NCBI RefSeq assembly: GCF_036241575.1
Contig: NZ_CP108455.1
Span: 7,299,001 to 7,363,000, forward strand
Direction: 5' to 3'
DNA length: 64,000 nucleotides
Source of the DNA: Streptomyces sp. NBC_01267
Lineage (GTDB): Bacteria; Actinomycetota; Actinomycetes; Streptomycetales; Streptomycetaceae
How positions within the stretch are numbered: position 1 is the first letter of the stretch; the number at the start of each line of letters is the position of its first letter. Position numbers and translations under genes: made by a program. Below are positions 20,701 to 32,700 of the stretch, piece by piece. The notes beneath the pieces are model-generated. The model had not been told where the DNA came from and searched no databases. It saw only the letters and a list, made by a program, of their open reading frames with translations.

Positions 20701-23700
20701 GACGGGAATCTGGAGTTCCTCGGCCGCACCGACGACCAGGTCAAGGTCCGTGGCTTCCGGATCGAACTCGGCGAGATCGAGGCGGTCCTCGCCGAGCACC
20801 CGGGGATCGCGCGGACCGCCGTGATCGTCCGGCAGGACCGGGCGCAGGGCCCCCGTCTGGTCGCCTACCTGCAGACCGTCACCGGGGCGGAGCTTCGGCC
20901 GGAGGACCTGCGGGAGCACCTGCGCGAGCGGCTGCCGGAGTACATGGTGCCGGCCGCGTTCGTCTCCCTCGACGCTCTGCCGCTGACCCCGAACGGAAAA
21001 CTGGACCGGCGCGCCCTGCCCGAGCCCGAGTCCAGCGCGACGCCGGCCGGCCGGGCACCGCACTCTCCCCACGAACATGTGCTGGCCGGGCTGTTCGCCG
21101 AGGTACTGGGCCGGTCCCAGGTCGGTGTCGACGACGACTTCTTCGATCTCGGCGGGCACTCCCTGCTCGCTACCCGGCTGGTGGCCCGGGTCCGTGCGAC
21201 GCTGGGCGTGGAGCTGGCCCTGTCCGCCCTGTTCCGTACCCCGACCGTGGCCGGGCTGGCCGCCGGGCTGGGCGGCGCGGACCGGGCCCGGCTCGCCCTG
21301 GAGCGGGCGGAGAGGCCCGAGCTGGTGCCGCTGTCGTCCGCTCAGCGGAGGCTGTGGTTCCTGCGCCAGTTGGAGGGCGCCGAGTCGGTCTACAACATGC
21401 CGCTCGCGTGGCGGCTCTCGGGACCGCTGGACCTGGCGGCCCTGGAGGCGGCGCTGGGCGACCTCGTCGACCGGCACGAAACCCTGCGCACGGTCTTCCC
21501 GGCTACGGACGGCGTGCCCCACCAGCGGGTACTGGCCGCAGGGGAGGCGCGCCCGAAGCTGTCGATCACCCCGGCCGACGAGTCGGCCCTGCCGGAACTG
21601 CTGACGGGGGCTGCTGCACGCGGATTCGACCTCGCTGCCGAACCGCCGCTGCGCGCCGAGGTGTTCGAGGTCTCGGCGAACGAGCACGTACTGCTCCTGG
21701 TGATGCACCACATCGCCGGTGACGGCTGGTCGCTGGGCCCGCTGGCCGCCGACCTGACCACCGCGTACGCGGCGCGCCGCAGGGGCGGGGCGCCGCAGTG
21801 GGCGTCACTGCCCGTGCAGTACGCCGACTACACCCTGTGGCAGAACCGGCTGCTCGGCGACGCGGCCGACCAGGACAGCCTGTTAGCCCGTCAGACCGAC
21901 TACTGGACGCGGACGCTCGCGGACCTGCCGGAGCAGATCCGGCTCCCCGCCGACCGCCACCGTCCCGCGACCCCTTCCTGCTCCGGCGGCCACCTGGCGA
22001 TCGAACTGGACGCGGAGCTCCACGCCGGGCTGGTCCGGCTGGGCCGGGAGCACGGCGCCAGCGTGTACATGGTGCTGCAGGCCGGCCTGGCATCGCTGCT
22101 GGACAAGCTCGGTGCGGGCACGGACATCCCGGTCGGCAGCCTGATCGCCGGCCGTACCGACCAGGCGCTGGACGAGCTCATCGGGTTCTTCGTCAACACC
22201 CTGGTGCTCCGCACGGACACCAGCGGCGACCCGTCCTTCGCCGAGCTGCTGGTCCGAGTCCGGGAGGGCGCGCTCGGCGCATACGCGCACCAGGACCTGC
22301 CGTTCGAGCACGTGGTCGAGGCCCTCAACCCGTCCCGGTCACTCACCCGGCAGCCGCTGTTCCAGGTACTGCTCGCGCTGCAGAACGTGCCCCGCACCGA
22401 GTTCGAGCTGAGCGGTCTGGCCGCTGAGATCGTCCTGGTGCGGACGCCGACGGCGATGTTCGACCTCGGCTTCCACCTGCTGGAGCGCGGCGGCACCGGC
22501 GGACCGGCCGAGGGCATCATCGGGCGGGTCGAGTACAGCACCGACCTGTTCGCCCCCGACACGGTGAAGGCGCTGGTCGCCCGGTGGCTGCGGCTGCTGG
22601 CGGCGGTGGTCGCCGACCCGGAGCGTCCGCTGAGCCGAATCGACGTCCTCACCGCGGAGGAACGGCGCGAGCTGCTGGTCACCCGTAACGACACCGCCTG
22701 CCCGGCCCCCGATGTCACCCTGCCCGCGCTGTTCGAGGCGCAGGTCCGGGCGACTCCGGAGGCCCCGGCCGTGGTGTTCGAGGACACCGTGCTGACCTAC
22801 CGCGAGCTGAACCGCCGGGCCAACCGCCTGGCGCACGCACTGATCACGCGCGGCGTGGGCCCTGAGCGGGTCGTCGCCCTGCGACTGCCGCGTTCTGCCG
22901 AGCTGGTGGTCGCCGTCCTCGCGGTGCTCAAGACGGGCGCGGCGTACCTGCCGATCGACCCGGACTACCCGGACGCCCGCATCGCGTACATGCTGGAGGA
23001 CGCCCGCCCGGCCGTGGTGCTCGACGACCTCGCGGCCGTCACCCCGTCCGACCGGCAGCCGGAGCACGATCCGGCCGTCCCTGTGGACACCCGGCACCTC
23101 GCCTACGTCATCTACACCTCCGGTTCCACCGGCCGGCCCAAGGCCGTGATGATGCCCGCCGCCGGACTGCTGAACCTGCTGGCGTGGCACCACCGGGCCG
23201 TCGGTGGCGAACCCGGCACGCGCACTGCGCAGTTCACTGCGATCAGCTTCGACGTCTCGGTGCAGGAGGTGCTGTCCGCGCTGCTGTACGGCAAGACCCT
23301 GGTGGTGCCGACGGAGGAGCAGCGCCGCAGCGCAGAGCTGTTCGCCCACTGGCTGGACCGGCACCGGGTCGAGGAGCTGTTCGCGCCGAACCTGGTGGTC
23401 GAGGCGCTGGCCGAGGCCGCCGAGGAGGCAGGGCTGGAACTGCCGCACCTGCGGCTGGTCGCGCAGGCCGGAGAGGCGATGCGGCTGGGCGGTGCCGTGC
23501 GCCGCTTCCAGACCCGTCGGCCGGGCCGGGTGCTCCACAACCACTACGGGCCCGCCGAAACCCACGTGATCACCGCCTACGCACTTCCGGCCGGTCCCGC
23601 CGACTGCCCGCTCCCGGTGCCGATCGGCCGTCCGATCGCCAACTGCCGGGTCTACGTGCTGGATTCGATGCTGCGACCGGTGGCCCCCGGTGTGCTGGGC

Positions 23701-26700
23701 GAGCTGTACCTGGCCGGAGCGGGGCTCGCCCGCGGCTACCTGGACCGGCCCGGGCTGAGCGCCGGACGTTTCGTCGCCGACCCGTTCGGTCCGGCGGGCG
23801 CGCGGATGTACCGCACCGGCGACCTGGTGCGCTGGCGTGCCGACGGCGAGCTGGAATTCGCCGGCCGGGTCGACCACCAGGTCAAGGTGCGCGGGTTCCG
23901 GATCGAGCCGGGCGAGATCGAGGCCGAGTTGACCGCACACCCGGACGTCTCCCAGGTCGCGGTACTCGCCCGGGAGGACCGGATCGTCGCGTACGTCGTC
24001 CCCTCGGACTCGACCGGGGTGTCCGCGGCTGCGCTGGCGGCGTACCTGCGCGACCGGGTGCCGGAATACCTGGTTCCGTCCGCGTTCGTGCTGCTCGACG
24101 CGCTGCCGCTGACGCCGAACGGCAAGCTGGACCGGGCGGCGCTGCCCGCGCCGGAGCCGGGCACGACCGCCGGCGGCCGGGCCCCGCGCACGCCCCAGGA
24201 GCAGATCCTGTGCGAACTGTTCGCCGAGGTGCTGGGCCTCGCGCGGGTCTGGGTCGACGAGGACTTCTTCGCACTGGGCGGGCACTCCTTGCTCGCCACC
24301 CGGCTGGTCTCGCGGGTCCGGGCGACCCTCGGGGTCGAACTGGAGCTGCGCGCCCTGTTCCGGACCCCGACCCCCGCCGGACTGGCGGCCGGGCTGCACG
24401 ACGCCGGGACCGCGCGGCAGGCTCTGGTGCCCCGGCCCCGCCGCGAACTGATGCCGCTGTCGTTCGCACAGCGCCGGCTCTGGTTCCTCCAGCAGTTCGG
24501 AGCGCCGAGCGCCACCTATCACATGCCGCTGGCCCTGCGGCTGTCCGGAGACCTCGACCGGGCCGCGCTGAGCGCCGCGCTCGTGGACGTGGTGACCCGG
24601 CACGAGACCCTGCGCACGGTCTTCCCGCACGCCGGCGGAATTCCGTACCAGCGGGTGCTCGACACCACCGAAGTCGCTCTCCCGCTGGCCGTGCGCACGG
24701 CCGGTGAGACGGAGGTGCCCGCCCTGTTGCGCGAGGCGGCTGTGCGCGGCTTCGACCTGACCTCGGAAGTACCCCTGCGGGCGGAGCTGTTCGCTCTCGC
24801 GCCGGACGAGCACGTGCTGCTGCTGGTCATGCACCACATCGTCGGGGACGGCTGGTCCATGGGCCCGCTGGCCCGTGACCTGGCCGCCGCCTACGCCACC
24901 CGGCAGGATGGCGGGGCACCGGCATGGCCGTCGCTGCCGGTGACGTACGGCGACTACACCCTGTGGCAGCACGAGATCCTCGGCGACGAGGACGACGCCG
25001 ACAGCGTGTTCGCCCGCCAGGTCGCCTACTGGACGCAGACGCTGGCCGGTCTGCCCGAGCAGCTGCAACTGCCCACCGACCGGCCGCGCCCGGCCGCCAT
25101 CTCGTACAGCGGTGACCTGCTGGAACTCCGGATCGACGCCGAACTGCACACAGCGCTCGTGGAGTTGGCACGACGATCGGGGGCAACTCTGTTCATGGTG
25201 CTGCAGGCGGCGTTGGCGGCGCTGTACACGCGGTTGGGTGCGGGTACGGATATTCCGATCGGGAGTCCGATCGCGGGGCGTACGGATGAGGCGCTGGACG
25301 ATCTGGTCGGGTTCTTCGTCAACACGCTGGTGTTGCGTACTGATACGAGTGGTGATCCGAGTTTCGCGGAGTTGCTGGGGCGGGTGCGGGAGACGGCGCT
25401 GTCGGCGTACGCGCACCAGGACGTGCCGTTCGAGCACCTGGTGGAGGCGCTGAACCCGTCCCGCTCGCTGTCCCACCACCCGCTGTTCCAGACCGGGCTG
25501 GCCGTGCAGAACGCGCCGGGGGGCGACTTCGAACTGCCGGGCCTCCAGGTCTCCGGGATGGACGTGCTCACCGGGACCGCACGGCTCGACCTGACCTTCG
25601 GATTCGTGGAGGAGTACGGGCCCGACGGAGCGCCGGCGGGGCTCAGCGGTGCGGTCGAGTACAGCACCGACCTGTTCGACCGTTCGACGGTCGAGGTCAT
25701 GGCCGCCAGGTGGACCAGGCTGCTGGCCGAGGTCGCCGCCGCGCCCGACCGGCCGATCGGCGGCATCGACCTGCTGTCCGCCGAGGAACGCGACGATCTG
25801 CTGCCCGCTGTCGAGGACGGGGCGGCGGCCGGGGCGAGCCTGCCTGAGCTGTTCGCGGCGCAGGTGGCGGCGGTGCCGGGGGCGGTGGCGCTGGTCTGTG
25901 GCGGGGTCGAGTTGTCGTACGGGGAACTCGATGTGCGGGCGAACCGTTTTGCGCATGCGTTGATCGCGCGGGGTGTGGGTCCGGAGCAGGTGGTGGCGGT
26001 TTCCCTGCCGCGGTCGGTGGAGTCGGTGGTGGCGGTCCTGGGCGTGCTGAAGGCCGGGGCGGCGTACCTGCCGGTGGATCCGGCGTATCCGCGGTCCCGG
26101 ATCGCGTTCATGCTGGACGATGCCCGTCCGGCCGTGGTGGTCGACGACCCGGCCATGGTGGTCGGGGGTGACTGGCCGGACACCGACCCGGGGGTCGCGC
26201 TCGACGTCCGGCATCCGGCGTACGTGATCTACACCTCGGGCTCGACCGGCCGCCCCAAGGGCGTCGTCGTGAGCCACACCGGAGTGTCGGGCCTGGTGGC
26301 GGCCCAGGTCGACCGGCTCGGCGTGGCACCGGGCAGCCGGGTGCTCCAGTTCGCCTCGCCCAGCTTCGACGCGTCCTTCTGGGACCTGTGCAGCGCGCTG
26401 CTCACCGGTGCCGCCCTCGTCCTGGCCCCCGCCGAGACTCCGCTGGAGGCCCTGACGGACCTCCGGTTCTCCGTCACTCACGTGACGCTGCCGCCCTCGG
26501 CCCTGGCCGCGCTGGACGGCACCGAACTCACGGCGACCACCCTGGTGGTGGCGGGTGAGGCGTGCTCGCCGGAGCTGGTGCAGCGCTGGGCGCCGGGGCG
26601 TCGGATGATCAACGCGTACGGCCCGACCGAGACCACGGTGTGCGCGACCATGAGCGACCCGCTGTCCCCGGGGTCCGGTGTGCCGCCGATCGGGCGACCG

Positions 26701-29700
26701 GTCGCGGGCTTCCGGACGTACGTACTGGACGAGCGGCTGAGCGTCGTACCGCCGGGCGTGGCAGGGGAGTTGTACGTTGCCGGCCCGGGTCTGGCACGCG
26801 GCTACCTGGACCGGCCGGGCCTGACGGCGGGACGGTTCACGGCCTGCCCGTTCGGTCCGGCGGGCGCGCGGATGTACCGCACCGGCGACCTGGTGCGGCG
26901 TCGGCCCGACGGCGAGCTGGAGTACGTCGGCCGCGCCGACCAGCAGGTGAAGGTCCGCGGCTTCCGCGTCGAACCCGGCGAGGTCGAGGCCGCCCTGGCC
27001 GAACACCCCGCCGTCGCCCAGGCCGCCGTCGCGGCCCAGGACGACCGGCTCGTCGGCTACGTGGTGGCCCGCTCCGACCTGGCCGCCCGCCCCGCGGAGC
27101 TGGCGGCGCACCTGCGCGAGAGGCTGCCGGACTACCTGGTGCCGACCGTTTTCATGGTGCTGGACGTGTTGCCGCTGACGCCGAACGGCAAGCTGGACCG
27201 GGCGGCGCTGCCCGCGCCCGAAGCCGCTCCCGCAGGGAGCGGGCGAGTGCCGCGCACTCCGCAGGAGCAGATCCTCGCCGGGCTGTTCGCCGAGGTGCTC
27301 GGCGTGCCGCAGGTCTCGGTCGACGACGACTTCTTCAGGCTGGGCGGGCATTCCCTGCTCGCCACCCGGCTGGCCGCCAGGGTGCGCTCGGTGCTCGGCG
27401 TGGAACTCGGGCTGCGCGCACTCTTCCAGGCGCCCACCGTGGCGGGCCTGGCCGAGGCGCTGGCCAAGGCCGGCCGTGCCCGCCCGGCGTTGAGCCCGTA
27501 CGAACGGCCCGAGGCGGTTCCGCTGTCCTTCGCCCAGCGCCGGCTCTGGTTCCTGCACCGCATGGACGCCGCCGCCGCGACGTACCACATCCCGCTGGCG
27601 CTGCGGCTGACCGGAACGCTCGACCGCCCCGCACTGGACCAGGCCCTGGCCGACGTGGTGGCCCGGCACGAGAGCCTGCGGACGGTGTTCTCGGAGGTCG
27701 GCGGCGTACCCTGCCAGCGCGTACTGGACCCGGCTGCGGTCCGCCTCCGGGTCCGGCCGACCGTAGCGACACAGGGCGGACTGCCGCAGGGGCTCGCCGA
27801 GTCCGCCCGGCAGCCCTTCGATCTGGCGACGGAGCCGCCGCTGCGGGCGGAGCTGTTCGCTCTCGCGCCGGACGAGCACGTGCTGCTGCTGGTCATGCAC
27901 CACATCGCCGCTGACGGCTGGTCCACCGGGCCGCTGGCCCGCGACCTGGCCGAGGCGTACGCGGCCCGTTGCGAGGGCCGGACGGCCGACCGGCCGACCC
28001 TGCCCGTGCAGTACGCCGACTACACGCTGTGGCAGCGCGAGCTGCTCGGCGACGCTGCCGACCCGCGGAGCCGGTTCGCCGAGCAGCTCGACTACTGGAA
28101 GCGGCAGTTGTCCGACCTGCCGGAGCTGCTCCAGCTGCCCGCCGACCGGCCCCGCCCGGCCGTCGCCGGCTGGCAGGGAGACCACATCGGCCTGGAGCTC
28201 GACGCCGAACTGCACAGCAATCTGGTGGAGTTGGCACGGAGTACCGGGACGAGTCTGTTCATGGTGCTGCAGGCGGCGTTGGCGGCGCTGTACACGCGGT
28301 TGGGTGCGGGTACGGATATTCCGATCGGGAGTCCGATCGCGGGGCGTACGGATGAGGCGCTGGACGATCTGGTCGGGTTCTTCGTCAACACGCTGGTGTT
28401 GCGTACTGATACGAGTGGTGATCCGAGTTTCGCGGAGTTGCTGGGGCGGGTGCGGGAGACGGCGCTGTCGGCGTACGCGCACCAGGACGTGCCGTTCGAG
28501 CACCTGGTGGAGGCGCTGAACCCGTCCCGCTCGCTGTCCCACCACCCGCTGTTCCAGAACATCCTGGCCGTGCAGAACGCGCCGATGGGCCGGTTCTCGC
28601 TGCCCGGCCTGGACGTCACCACGTACGCGGTCGCGACCGGAACCGCCAAGTTCGACCTTGGAGTGAGCATGGTCGAACAGTTCGGTCCGGACGGGAGCCC
28701 GGCCGGAATCGCCGGCGCGGTCGAGTACGCCACCGACCTGTTCGACCGCTCGACGGTCGCCGCTCTGGTCCGGCGCTGGACGCTCCTGCTGGAGGCCGTC
28801 ACCGCCGACCCGGAGCTGCCGATCGGAGGGATCGACCTCCTGGACGCCGACGAGCGGCACCGGCTGCTGGAACGGGACAACGAGACCGCCCGGGACGTGG
28901 GCGCCGTCCCGGTGCCGCAGGCCTTCGCGGCGCAGGTGGCGGCGGTGCCGGGGGCGGTGGCGCTGGTCTGTGGCGGGGTCGAGTTGTCGTACGGGGAACT
29001 CGATGTGCGGGCGAACCGGTTCGCGCATGCGTTGATCGCGCGGGGTGTGGGTCCGGAGCAGGTGGTGGCGGTTTCCCTGCCGCGGTCGGTGGAGTCGGTG
29101 GTGGCGGTCCTGGGCGTGCTGAAGGCCGGGGCGGCGTACCTGCCGGTGGATCCGGCGTATCCGCGGTCCCGGATCGCGTTCATGCTGGACGATGCCCGTC
29201 CGGCCGTGGTGGTCGACGACCCGGCCATGGTGGTCGGGGGTGACTGGCCGGACACGGACCCGGGGGTCGCGCTCGACGTCCGGCATCCGGCGTACGTGAT
29301 CTACACCTCGGGCTCGACCGGCCGCCCCAAGGGTGTCGTGGTCGGCCACGGCGGTGTGGCGAGCCTGGTCGCCGGACAGATCGAGCGCTTCGCGATCGAA
29401 CCCGGCAGCCGGGTGCTCCAGTTCGCCTCGCCCAGCTTCGACGCCTCGGTGTCGGAGATCTTCACCGCCCTGCTGGGCGGCGCCACCCTGGTGCTCCCCG
29501 TCGCCGCCGATCCGCTTGCCGCGCTGACCGACCCGGGCCTCGGCGTCACCCACGTGACGGTGCCTCCGTCCGTCCTCGCCGCAGTGCCGGACGGCACGGT
29601 GACCGTGTCGACGCTGGTGGTGGCGGGTGAGGCGTGCTCGCCGGAGCTGGTGCAGCGCTGGGCGCCGGGGCGTCGGATGATCAACGCGTACGGCCCGACC

Positions 29701-32700
29701 GAGACCACGGTGTGCGCGACCATGAGCGACCCGCTGTCCCCGGGGTCCGGTGTGCCGCCGATCGGTCGGCCGATCGCCAACGCCCGGGTGTACGTGTTGG
29801 ACGACCGACTGCAGCCGGTGCCGCCGGGCGTGACGGGGGAGCTGTACGTCGCGGGCGCGGGCCTGGCGCGCGGTTACCTCGACCGGCCTGGCCTGACGGC
29901 GGGGAGATTCGTCGCCTGCCCGTTCGGACCCGGTGAGCGCATGTACCGCACCGGCGACCTGGTGCGGCGTCGGCCCGACGGCGAGCTGGAGTACGTCGGC
30001 CGCGCCGACCAGCAGGTGAAGGTCCGCGGCTTCCGCGTCGAACCCGGCGAGGTCGAGGCCGCCCTGGCCGAACACCCCGCCGTCGCCCGGGCCGCCGTCG
30101 CGGCCCAGGACGACCGGCTCGTCGGCTACGTCGTCCCGCACCAGGACGCGGCCCGGGACAGCGGGCTGGAGGCGGACCACGTGGGCGAGTGGCAGGACAT
30201 CTACGACGACCTGCCCATTGCCCCCGACGAAGCGGCTTTCGGCCACAACTTCGTGGGTTGGAACAGTAGTTACGATGCCGACCGGATTCCCGTCGAGCAG
30301 ATGCGGGAGTGGCGGGACGCCACCGTGGCCCGCATCCTGGCCCTGCGCCCGCGCCGGGTGCTGGAGGTCGGCGTCGGCACCGGTCTGCTGCTCTCACAGA
30401 TCGCACCCCACTGCGAGACCTACTGGGCGACCGACTTCTCCGCCACCGCGATCGACGCCCTGACCGCCCAGGTCGCGCGGGAGGAGCGGCTGACCGGGCG
30501 TCTGGTGCTGCAGACCCGTCCGGCGCACGACACCGACGGGCTGCCGGCCGGGGAGTTCGACACCATCGTGATCAACTCGGTGGTGCAGTACTTCCCGTCC
30601 GCCGACTACCTCGCGGACGTGATCGGGAAACTGATGCGGCTGCTCGCCCCCGGCGGCGCGCTCTTCGTCGGCGACGTCCGCAACCTGCGACTGCTGCGCC
30701 CGCTGGCCACCGCTGTCGAGCTGCACCGGGCCGACGACAGCGCCGACCGCGCGGCCGTGCGCCGTGCGGTGGAGCAGGCTCTCAGGGTGGAGAAGGAACT
30801 CCTGGTCGACCCGGACTTCTTCACCGTCCTGCACGAGCACGGCACGGACATCGGCGCGATGGCCGTTGAGGTCAAGCGCGGCCGTCACCACAACGAACTG
30901 ACCCGCTACCGCTACGACGTGACGCTGCACAAGCCCCCGGTCGCCCGGCAGACCCCGAGCCGGTCCGTCGAGCTGGCATGGGGGCAGCAGATCACCGGTC
31001 TGGCCGGGCTGCGCGAGCTGCTCGACCAGCCACCCGCCGAGGTGCTGCGGATCACCGGGGTGCCGAATCGCCGTGTGGTGGCGGAAGCCGCCCTGGCCCG
31101 GGCGGTACAGGACGAGGACGGGCCGCTCGCGGAACTGCAGGAGCGGTTGCACGCCCCGGCGGAGAGCGACCTCCCCGACCCGGAGGACTTCCACGCCCTC
31201 GGGCGGGAGTTCGGCCGCGTGGTGGCCGTCACCTGGTCGGACACCGCGGCTGACGCCGTGGACGTCGTCCTCGCCGATCCACAGGCTCTCCACGGCTCGC
31301 GGGTCGAGCCGTACCGGCCGGCCGGGGCCACCGGCAGGGCACTTTCCTCGCTGACCAACCGCCCGACCGGCAGCCGTGGCACCGGCGCCCTTCTCGGCGA
31401 ACTCCGCGTCTGGTTGCAAGGGCGGCTGCCCGACTACCTGGTTCCGTCGGCGTTCGTCTCGCTGGACACGCTGCCGCTGACGGCCAGCGGCAAGCTCGAC
31501 CGGCGCGCACTGCCCGCCCCCGATCTCGGCCCGGCCGCTGCCGGACGGGCACCGCGTACCCCACAGGAGCAGCTCCTCGCGGAGCTGTTCGCCGAGGTGC
31601 TCGGGCTGGCACAGGTCGGGGTCGACGACAGCTTCTTCGACCTCGGCGGACACTCGCTGCTGGCGACCCGCCTGGCCTCCAGGGTCCGGGTGACGCTCGG
31701 CGCAGAGCTGGAGGTCCGGACCCTGTTCGAGACCCCGACCGTGGCCGGACTGGCAGCCCACCTGGACGGTTCCGGAGCAGCGCGGCCCGCGCTGACCGCC
31801 CGGCCCCGACCGAAGCGCGTGGAACTGTCCTTCGCCCAGCGGCGTCTGTGGTTCCTGCACCGGATGGACGGGCCGAGCGCCACCTACAACATGCCGCTCG
31901 CGCTGAGCCTGACCGGCGGCCTCGACCGGCCGGCCCTGCACGCCGCGCTCGCGGACGTGATCGCCCGGCACGAGAGCCTGCGGACGGTCTTCCGCGAGAC
32001 CGACGGCGTCCCGTACCAGGTCGTGCTGAGCACCGCGCAGGCACACCCGGCGCTGCCGGTGGTCGAACTCGACGAGAGCCGGCTGGCCGAGCGGCTGGCG
32101 GAAGCGGCCCGGCGCGGCTTCGACCTGGCCGCGGAGCCGCCGATCCGGGCCGAGCTGTACGCTCTCGCCCCCGACCGGCACGTGCTGCTGGTCGTGGTGC
32201 ACCACATCGCCGCCGACGGCTGGTCGATGGGGCCGCTCTCCGGCGGCCTCGCGACGGCCTACGCGGCGCGCTGCCGGGGCGAGGAGCCGCAGTGGTCCCC
32301 GTTGCCGGTGCAGTACGCCGACTACACCGGCTGGCAACGCGACCTGCTCGGCGACGCCGCCGATCCCGACAGCCTGTTCGCCCGGCAACTGGCCTACTGG
32401 AAGGACGAGCTGACGGGAATCCCGCAGCAGGTGCAGCTGCCCGCCGACCGGCCCCGGCCGCCGGTGGCCTCCCAGCGGGGCGACCGGGTCGTGGTCCGGC
32501 TGGACCCCGAGCTGCACCAGGCGCTGCGCGACCTGGCCACCGCGCGTGGCACCAGCATGTTCATGGTGCTCCAGGCCGGTCTCGCCGCTCTCCTCACCCG
32601 GCTCGGTGCCGGTACGGACATCCCGATCGGCAGCCCGATCGCCGGCCGTACCGACCAGGCGCTGGACGAGCTCGTCGGTTTCTTCGTCAACACCCTGGTG

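Larger units (their letters stand above)
24440..27475 (+). other. NRPS module 5: C-A(Phe)-PCP
   Basis: C residues about 4216-4669 (HHIVGDG), A 4681-5141, PCP 5151-5228. Pocket residues D-A-W-T-V-A-A-V-C, the phenylalanine code (GrsA DAWTIAAIC). Long tracts are shared with module 6. Confidence 0.85.

Noticed and set aside
22339..30246. Very long minus-strand open frame opposite the NRPS
   Set aside because: Antisense shadow of a GC-rich codon pattern; low-complexity Gln/Arg/His/Gly composition and no domain similarity. The same applies to the 15289-21711 and 30394-32925 antisense frames.
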